A stretch of DNA of 37,747 nucleotides from NCBI GenBank assembly GCA_910589015.1, contig CAJUSA010000018.1, forward strand, positions 1-37,747, read 5' to 3'. Shown here piece after piece: positions 32,394-37,747 of the stretch; the stretch's first letter is position 1, and the number at the start of each line of letters is the position of its first letter. The translations under genes and the position numbers were made by a program. Below the pieces are notes generated by a model. That model was not told the origin of the DNA, searched no databases, and saw only the letters and a list, made by a program, of their open reading frames with translations. This DNA comes from an uncultured Christensenellaceae bacterium (GTDB lineage Bacteria > Bacillota > Clostridia > Christensenellales > Borkfalkiaceae).

Positions 32394-33698
32394 GTGGAAG
32401 AAGAACGCGAAATCGAAAGCGGCATATCTCTTGCGGATATCTGGCGCGCCATCAAAAGAAGAATCTGGATCGTACTCTCGATCGTCGTCGTGCTGACACT
32501 TGTCGTTTCGCTCGTGTTCGGGCTTGCGATCAATCCGCGGGCGGTGGAATACCGCTTGCGTTTTCACATTCTCTTCCCCACGGACAGCGCGCGCTATCCC
32601 GACGGCTCGCCGTTTTACGACCGCGACATTGTTTCGGCGTCCTTTTTAGAAGAGGCGAAAAACAGCGACGAGGACTTTGCGGGACTCGATATCAACCGCA
32701 TGATCAAGGACGGCGCGATCACGCTCGGCGCGGAGAAACAGGAAAACGGCGACACGATTTACACGCTCACGGTCAAGGCGCAGCAGTTCGGCAATCCCGA
32801 TTCCGCCGAAAAGTTCCTGCGGGCGGCGGCGCAGGTGCCCGTCAACCGCATCGTAGCGAACGCGCAGACGCTCAATTATAAGCTCGACGCCGAAGTGTTT
32901 GAAAACGCTTCGTTTGAAGAAAAGATCGGGTTGCTTTCGGAATTGAAGCGGACGCTGCTTGCCTCTTGCGACGGGTGGATCGATCTTTACGGCGCGACTT
33001 ATCCCGTCGCCGACCGCACGTTAGGCAATTACCGCAGCGAGCTATACGTTGTATTCGGTGAAAGCACGAAAAAGGATTTGGAATCGGAATCCGAACGCAA
33101 CGGTTACAGCGGTTTGGATCTGAGCAGCCACAATCTTTTGAAAGACGCGGTGGACGCGCGCCGATTAGTTCTTGCCGAGGAATATAAACTGAACGAAAGA
33201 ATTATTGCGGAATTGGAAAAGACCGCGGTTTCGTACGCCAAATTGGCGGCGGTAACGCCCGAAGAAGAGTTGCGCATAACCTTCGACCCGTCGGGCAATA
33301 TGGACGTGGAAGAAATGAAAGCGCACTACAAAAAGCGTAATGCGCAGATCGATTATCAGATCGGCGTAACTGCGGAAGGCGAACAGGGCGTTCTCACCGT
33401 CGCAAACGTGGAAAAATACGTCGCCCGTTTAAGCGAACAGTTCGGTCAGTTGCAGACCGCTGCGGAAACGGTGGCGCGGGTTTCTTCTTCGATCTACGCC
33501 AAGAATACCGACGTCGGGTTCCTCATGCGGGCGGCGGAAAAGGAAGGGGGGATCAACCTTATCATTGTGATCGTCGGTTCGCTCGTCCTTTCGTTCCTTG
33601 TCGCGGTGGTCGTGGCGGTGGCGCTCGAATCGAAGAAAAAACAAAAAACGCAAAAAGCCGCGCGCCCTGCGCCCGACGAAAAAGAGAAATTGAACTGA
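32394..33698 (+). CDS. Wzz/YveK-like membrane protein
   Basis: A 434-residue protein with a short acidic N terminus (SLADIWRAIKRRIW), a helix at about 25-47, a long extracytoplasmic part with coiled-coil stretches, and a second helix at about 395-417 followed by a basic tail. This two-helix layout is that of chain-length determinant proteins in polysaccharide export. No tyrosine kinase, glycosyltransferase or polymerase gene is adjacent, and the Pro-rich segment usual before helix 2 is not obvious, so the assignment is tentative. Start is GTG with AGAAGGA upstream. Single-gene unit. Confidence 0.55.
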   Translation: MEEEREIESGISLADIWRAIKRRIWIVLSIVVVLTLVVSLVFGLAINPRAVEYRLRFHILFPTDSARYPDGSPFYDRDIVSASFLEEAKNSDEDFAGLDINRMIKDGAITLGAEKQENGDTIYTLTVKAQQFGNPDSAEKFLRAAAQVPVNRIVANAQTLNYKLDAEVFENASFEEKIGLLSELKRTLLASCDGWIDLYGATYPVADRTLGNYRSELYVVFGESTKKDLESESERNGYSGLDLSSHNLLKDAVDARRLVLAEEYKLNERIIAELEKTAVSYAKLAAVTPEEELRITFDPSGNMDVEEMKAHYKKRNAQIDYQIGVTAEGEQGVLTVANVEKYVARLSEQFGQLQTAAETVARVSSSIYAKNTDVGFLMRAAEKEGGINLIIVIVGSLVLSFLVAVVVAVALESKKKQKTQKAARPAPDEKEKLN

Positions 33699-33702
33699 AA
33701 GG

Positions 33703-33735
33703 AAAAACCCCGATCGAAATCGGGGTTTTATTTTA
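33703..33735. terminator. Bidirectional terminator between the Wzz-like gene and tcdA
   Basis: AAAACCCCGAT-CGAA-ATCGGGGTTTT, a perfect 11-bp stem (33704-33714 with 33719-33729), flanked by A and T runs. It overlaps the last codon of the convergent tcdA. Confidence 0.92.
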
Positions 33736-34432
33736 TAAGATCTTTTATGACTTCGCCTGCCAGAATAAGCCCTGCGACCGAGGGGACGAACGAGATGCTT
33801 GCGGGCGTTTGCCGCCGTGTTTCCTCTTCTTCCCCGAAGAGGGGCTTTTGCGGCGGTTCTTCGGAATAGACGACTTTCAGATGCCCGATGCCGCGCTTTG
33901 CAAGCTCTTTTCGCATGACGCGCGCAAGCGGGCATACTTTCGTCTTGGCGATATCGGCAACGCGGAACGCAGCGGGGTCGAGCTTGTTGCCCGTACCCAT
34001 GCAGCTGATGAGAGGTACGCTCGCGTTTTGCGCGCATACGGCAAGCGTCAGTTTGCTCGTTACGGTATCGATCGCGTCGACGATATAATCGTATTGCGCG
34101 AAGTCGAATTGCCGTGCCGTTTGCTCGGTAAAAAAAAGCGTGTGCGCCGTCACGTTGACGGAAGGATTGATGGAACGCATGCGTTCGGCGCATACTTCGG
34201 TTTTATAACGCCCCGTCGTTTCCGCCGTGGCGAGGATCTGGCGGTTGCAATTCGTGGGGGCGACGACGTCGCTGTCGATTATGTCGAGCGCGCCCACGCC
34301 CGCGCGCGCAAGCGCTTCGACGCAATATCCGCCCACGCCGCCGAGTCCGAACACCGCAACGCGCGATTGTTTGAGTTTTTCCACGGCGTCGTATCCGATG
34401 AGCATCGCCGTCCGCGTATACAAATCCTGCAT
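33728..34432 (-). CDS. tcdA: tRNA threonylcarbamoyladenosine dehydratase TcdA
   Basis: E1-like enzyme that cyclises t6A37 in tRNA to ct6A using ATP. The nucleotide-binding loop GLGGVGG is at 29-35. IIDSDVVAPTNCNRQ is the adenylation motif, and YDYIVDAIDTV with SCMGTGNKLDP are family signatures. At 234 residues it has normal length (E. coli 268). ATG 34432 is chosen because it lies seven bases after the -10 box; longer frames start upstream of the promoter. No Shine-Dalgarno. Confidence 0.93.
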   Translation of the reverse strand: MQDLYTRTAMLIGYDAVEKLKQSRVAVFGLGGVGGYCVEALARAGVGALDIIDSDVVAPTNCNRQILATAETTGRYKTEVCAERMRSINPSVNVTAHTLFFTEQTARQFDFAQYDYIVDAIDTVTSKLTLAVCAQNASVPLISCMGTGNKLDPAAFRVADIAKTKVCPLARVMRKELAKRGIGHLKVVYSEEPPQKPLFGEEEETRRQTPASISFVPSVAGLILAGEVIKDLIK

Positions 34433-34439
34433 ACCGTTT

Positions 34440-34467
34440 ATTATAATCATAATTGCGCAAAAGTCAA
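34440..34467 (-). promoter_or_regulatory. Promoter of tcdA, leaderless geometry
   Basis: Minus-strand TTGACT (34467-34462), 16 bp, TATAAT (34445-34440), then seven bases to the ATG. Confidence 0.8.
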
Positions 34468-34488
34468 CCGGGCGCAAAGCGTTTTTTC

Positions 34489-34517
34489 TTGACATCGGGG
34501 CGGAAAAGATTTACAAT
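34489..34517 (+). promoter_or_regulatory. Promoter of ruvC, leaderless geometry
   Basis: TTGACA (34489-34494), 17 bp, TACAAT (34512-34517), then AACGGT and the ATG at 34524. It is divergent from the tcdA promoter with 21 bp between the two -35 boxes. Confidence 0.82.
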
Positions 34518-34523
34518 AACGGT

Positions 34524-35018
34524 ATGATCATTTTGGGAATCGACCCCGGAATCGGGACGATGGGCTACGGCGTGGTGGAAAAGGATAAGAACGGAAACTG
34601 TTCCGCCGTCGACTTCGGCGTCGTCAAAACGCCCAAAGACGAAAATCTTGCCGTGCGGCTGTGCATTCTCGAAGAGGGCGTCAACGCGCTGATTGATAAA
34701 TTTCACCCCGACGAAGCCGCGATGGAAGAGTTGTTTTTTTCCAAAAATATCACGACGGGGATCGCCGTCGCGCATGCGCGCGGCGTGACGCTGCTGACGC
34801 TGAACAAGCGTTGCGGGCGGATTTTCGAGTATACCCCCAACCAGATCAAACAGGCGCTCACGGGTTACGGGAAAGCCGACAAAGGGCAGATGCAACGCAT
34901 CGTCGCATCGCATCTGCGCTTAAAGAGCATCCCCCGCCCCGACGACGCCGCCGACGCGCTGGGTGTGGCACTCTGCCATGCGTTCACAAGCCGCTTTTCG
35001 GGCTTGTTCAAAGTGTAA
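34524..35018 (+). CDS. ruvC: Holliday junction endonuclease RuvC
   Basis: Resolves Holliday junctions made by RuvAB. The catalytic acids are present: D7 in GIDPGIG, E68 in AMEELFF, and D141/D144 in PDDAADALGVALCH. The 164-residue length is normal. The start at 34524 gives the correct N terminus MIILGIDPG; there is no Shine-Dalgarno and a -10 box lies six bases upstream. First gene of the ruv-queA run. Confidence 0.96.
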   Translation: MIILGIDPGIGTMGYGVVEKDKNGNCSAVDFGVVKTPKDENLAVRLCILEEGVNALIDKFHPDEAAMEELFFSKNITTGIAVAHARGVTLLTLNKRCGRIFEYTPNQIKQALTGYGKADKGQMQRIVASHLRLKSIPRPDDAADALGVALCHAFTSRFSGLFKV

Positions 35019-35083
35019 TTCAAAAAAGACGGCGACAAGCAAAACCACGCTTTTGCGCACACTTGCGCCTCGAAAGGATAGTT

Positions 35084-35674
35084 ATGATCGGATACTTAAA
35101 AGGCACGGTAAAGGAATTAACGCACGAATATGCGTTGCTCGAGGTCGGCGGCGTGGGGTACGAGGTGTACTGCTCGAACGCCGCTTTTTCGCGCCTGTCG
35201 GGCGCAACCGAGGGCGAAGTGTATACCTATATGCAGGTGAAAGAAGACGGGATCGCGCTATTCGGATTTGCCGATACCAAAGAAAAGGCGCTCTTTTTGA
35301 AACTCATTTCGGTGCAGAACGTGGGCGCCAAATCGGCGATGGCGTTGCTTGCTTCCATGCGCCCCGACGAAATCGTCAACGCCATTCAGTTCAACGATTC
35401 GAAGCGGCTTTCCGCCGTCAAGGGGCTGGGCAAAAAGACGGTAGAACGCATTATTTTAGAGCTCAACGGCAAACTCACCGCCGAAGAGGTGATGGGCGCG
35501 GGGGGCGTTTCCGTACAGGCGGTTTCGGTTTCCGAAGAGGACGACGACGCGGTTGCCGCGCTCATGGGGCTGGGCTTTACCAAACAGGAAAGCGCGCGCG
35601 CCGTCGACCGTGCGAAAAAAGCGGGCGCGCGGACGGTGGAAGAGATCTTATCCGCCGCCCTGAAAGGAATGTAA
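35084..35674 (+). CDS. ruvA: Holliday junction DNA helicase subunit RuvA
   Basis: Tetrameric junction-binding subunit of the RuvAB branch migration motor. It begins MIGYLKGTVKEL (OB fold), has LLEVGGVGYEVYC and two helix-hairpin-helix motifs (VQNVGAKSAMALL and VKGLGKKTVERII), then an acidic linker (EEDDD) and the C-terminal domain III that touches RuvB (ALMGLGFTKQESARAV). 196 residues. GAAAGGA precedes the ATG. Confidence 0.97.
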   Translation: MIGYLKGTVKELTHEYALLEVGGVGYEVYCSNAAFSRLSGATEGEVYTYMQVKEDGIALFGFADTKEKALFLKLISVQNVGAKSAMALLASMRPDEIVNAIQFNDSKRLSAVKGLGKKTVERIILELNGKLTAEEVMGAGGVSVQAVSVSEEDDDAVAALMGLGFTKQESARAVDRAKKAGARTVEEILSAALKGM

Positions 35675-35683
35675 AGGTATTTT

Positions 35684-36736
35684 ATGTTTGACGAAGATTT
35701 TGAAGAGGGCAGATTGCTTTCGAGCACGAAGAGCGAATACGACGCGGAAGAAAACAGCCTGCGCCCCAAAACAATGGACGAATACGTCGGGCAAGAGAAA
35801 GTCAAAGAAAATCTCGGCGTTTACCTTGCCGCGGCGAAGAGCCGTTGCGAGGCGCTCGACCACGTTTTGTTATACGGTCCCCCCGGTTTGGGGAAAACCA
35901 CGCTTGCGCACATCATCGCCAACACCATGGGGGCGCAGATCAAGATGACGAGCGGCCCTGCGATCGAGCGTTCGGGCGATCTTGCCGCGATCCTGACCAA
36001 CCTCAACGAGGGCGACGTGCTTTTTATCGACGAGATTCACCGCCTTAACCATACCGTCGAAGAGATTTTATATTCGGCGATGGAAGATTACTGCCTCGAT
36101 ATCATCGTCGGCAAGGGCCCCATGGCGCGCAATATCCGTTTCGCGCTCAAAAAATTCACGCTGGTCGGCGCGACCACCAAGGCGGGCATGCTCTCTTCGC
36201 CCCTGCGCGACCGTTTCGGCATCATGTGCCGTCTTGAAACGTACACGCCCGAGGAATTGCAGCGCATTGCGCAGCGTTCCGCCAAAACGCTGGGCATAGC
36301 GATCGACGCCGAGGGCAGTTACGAGATCGCCCGCCGTTCGCGCGGTACGCCGCGTATCTGCAACCGCCTGTTAAAACGCGTTGCCGATTTCTCGCTCGTT
36401 GCGGGCAGCAAAGAGGTGACAAAAGAGGACGCGCGCCGCGCGCTTGCCAAAATGGAAGTGGACGAGTTGGGGCTGGATGAAACCGACCGCAATCTGCTGC
36501 GCGCGCTGATCGAAAAATTCAACGGCGGGCCGGCGGGGCTGGATACGCTTGCGGCGACCGTCAACGAGGACGTCAACACGATCGAGGACGTCTACGAGCC
36601 GTATCTCTTGCAACTTGGCTTTCTCGCGCGCACGCCGCGCGGCAGGGTCTGTTTGAAAAAGGGCTACGAGCACATGGGCATGCCCATGAGCGAGGGCGCG
36701 CGCAGGCAGCTTTCGATCTTCGGCGAGGGCGACTGA
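35684..36736 (+). CDS. ruvB: Holliday junction DNA helicase motor RuvB
   Basis: Hexameric AAA+ motor that drives branch migration. Walker A GPPGLGKT is at 65-72, Walker B LFIDEIH has its acidic pair at 116-117, sensor 1 is in LVGATTKAG and the arginine finger is in PLRDRFG. The C-terminal winged helix ends with RGRVCLKKGYEHMG. 350 residues, normal. AAAGG precedes the ATG, 9 bp after ruvA. Confidence 0.98.
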   Translation: MFDEDFEEGRLLSSTKSEYDAEENSLRPKTMDEYVGQEKVKENLGVYLAAAKSRCEALDHVLLYGPPGLGKTTLAHIIANTMGAQIKMTSGPAIERSGDLAAILTNLNEGDVLFIDEIHRLNHTVEEILYSAMEDYCLDIIVGKGPMARNIRFALKKFTLVGATTKAGMLSSPLRDRFGIMCRLETYTPEELQRIAQRSAKTLGIAIDAEGSYEIARRSRGTPRICNRLLKRVADFSLVAGSKEVTKEDARRALAKMEVDELGLDETDRNLLRALIEKFNGGPAGLDTLAATVNEDVNTIEDVYEPYLLQLGFLARTPRGRVCLKKGYEHMGMPMSEGARRQLSIFGEGD

Positions 36737-36740
36737 TACC

Positions 36741-37747
36741 ATGCTGAAAACATCCGATTTTTATTACGATCTGCCCGAAGAGCTCATCGCCCAACATCCC
36801 GCCGAGCCGCGCGATTCTTCGCGCCTGCTCGTCTACCGCCGCGACGAAAAGTCCATCGAACACCGCACGTTTTGCGATATCACAAAATACCTGCACGCGG
36901 GCGACGTGCTCGTCGTCAACAATACCAAGGTGTTGCCCGCACGTATGTACGCGACGAGCGTAAACGGCGGCAAAATCGAGATCCTGCTTTTGAAACGGCT
37001 GGCAATCGACGAATGGGAAGTGCTGGTACGCCCCGGCAAAAAGTGCAGGATCGGCACGCGGCTGACGGTGAGCGACGAATTGTCGCTCGAAGTGACGGGC
37101 ATTACCGAAACGGGCGAACGGCATGTGAAGTTCTTTTACGAAGGTGCGTTCGAGGACGTCCTTTCGCGCGTGGGAACGATGCCTTTGCCGCCCTACATCC
37201 ACGAAAAACTCAAAGATCCAAACCGCTATCAAACCGTTTACTGTAAGGAAAGCGGCTCGGCGGCGGCGCCCACGGCGGGCTTGCATTTTACGCCTGCGCT
37301 CATGCGGCGTTTGCGGGAACAGGGCGTGCAGATCGTCGAAGTGCTGTTGCATGTGGGGCTGGGCACCTTCCGTCCCGTAAAAGAAGAGAACGTACCCGAC
37401 CATAAAATGCACGCCGAGTATTACGAAATAAGCGAGGCGGCGGCGGAGGCGATCAACGCCGCAAAGCGCGAAAAAAGGCGCGTCGTCTGCGTGGGAACGA
37501 CTTCGGTGCGCACGCTCGAAACGGTGGCGGACGAACAGGGGTTCGTCCGTGCCTGCCGCGGCGAAACGCAGATTTTCCTGTATCCGCCCTACAAAATGAA
37601 GTGCGTCGACGCGCTTGTTACCAACTTCCACCTGCCCGAAAGCACGCTTCTGATGCTCGTTTCCTGCCTCTGCTCGCGCGAGGAAGTGCTGAAAGTGTAC
37701 GAAACGGCGGTTAAAGAACGCTATCGCTTTTTCAGTCTGGGCGACGC
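36741..37747 (+). CDS. queA: QueA, partial at the window edge
   Basis: S-adenosylmethionine:tRNA ribosyltransferase-isomerase, which builds epoxyqueuosine on tRNA. It starts MLKTSDFYYDLPEELIAQHP at 36741, four bases after the ruvB stop, and runs open to the last base (335 codons visible of ~340). VNNTKVLPAR, GSAAAPTAGLHFT, HVGLGTFRPV, GTTSVRTLE and NFHLPESTL are all family signatures. The window ends just after RYRFFSLGD, so only a few residues are missing. Confidence 0.96.
   Translation, partial: MLKTSDFYYDLPEELIAQHPAEPRDSSRLLVYRRDEKSIEHRTFCDITKYLHAGDVLVVNNTKVLPARMYATSVNGGKIEILLLKRLAIDEWEVLVRPGKKCRIGTRLTVSDELSLEVTGITETGERHVKFFYEGAFEDVLSRVGTMPLPPYIHEKLKDPNRYQTVYCKESGSAAAPTAGLHFTPALMRRLREQGVQIVEVLLHVGLGTFRPVKEENVPDHKMHAEYYEISEAAAEAINAAKREKRRVVCVGTTSVRTLETVADEQGFVRACRGETQIFLYPPYKMKCVDALVTNFHLPESTLLMLVSCLCSREEVLKVYETAVKERYRFFSLGD

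Overview
The window looks like a chromosomal segment of an endospore-forming Bacillota, most likely an uncultured, fairly GC-rich gut-type Clostridia. The reasons are the gene order yqfC-yqfD-phoH-pgpH-ybeY-era-yqzL-recO, the ruvC-ruvA-ruvB-queA run, RNase Y, a YabP/YqfC-type sporulation protein, YugP, YitT and the lipoprotein-rich surface repertoire. No rRNA, tRNA, CRISPR array, prophage or transposase gene was seen.

Layout. 1-1906: rny (RNase Y) as a single unit with a consensus promoter and terminator. 1990-7600: a rhamnose operon, rhaB-rhaA-GH106-like glycosidase, which would release L-rhamnose and carry it to rhamnulose-1-phosphate; the kinase is short at its C terminus. 7620-8980, minus strand: an AT-rich GNAT acetyltransferase and a pnuC transporter. 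A roughly 105-nt leader containing a strong terminator hairpin precedes pnuC. 9000-15050: the sporulation / RNA / ribosome housekeeping cluster. phoH there seems to begin at a non-standard ACG codon, and the PgpH-like c-di-AMP phosphodiesterase lacks the usual extracellular domain. 15224-26156: three surface or spore-related genes, each with its own promoter and terminator: a 2087-residue modular lipoprotein with CxxC-headed modules, a 128-residue protein that is 23% cysteine, and a 1190-residue lipoprotein with InlB-type repeats and a folded leader RNA. 26160-29040: intergenic repeat arrays around a YitT transporter-like protein and a flavin-reductase-like/PCP-reductase-like fusion. 29042-37747: a phosphopantetheinyl transferase, YugP, ObgE-YhbY, a Wzz-like membrane protein, TcdA, then ruvC-ruvA-ruvB-queA (queA runs off the end).

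Two patterns cut across the genes. First, at seven transcript heads (yqfC, yitT, the flavin-reductase-like gene, the PPTase, obgE, tcdA, ruvC) the -10 box lies only 6-7 nt before the ATG and there is no Shine-Dalgarno, so these mRNAs are probably leaderless. Other units (rny, rhaB, the lipoproteins, the Wzz-like gene) have normal leaders with strong Shine-Dalgarno sites. Second, intergenic spaces carry a palindromic repeat of the form GTCA-N4-GAGCGNAG(Y)CGA-N4'-TC. Its N4 arms differ from copy to copy yet stay complementary, which is compensatory change supporting a hairpin, and several copies have grown tandem arrays of their end sequence.

All calls rest on reading the sequence and on family knowledge; no database search was run.
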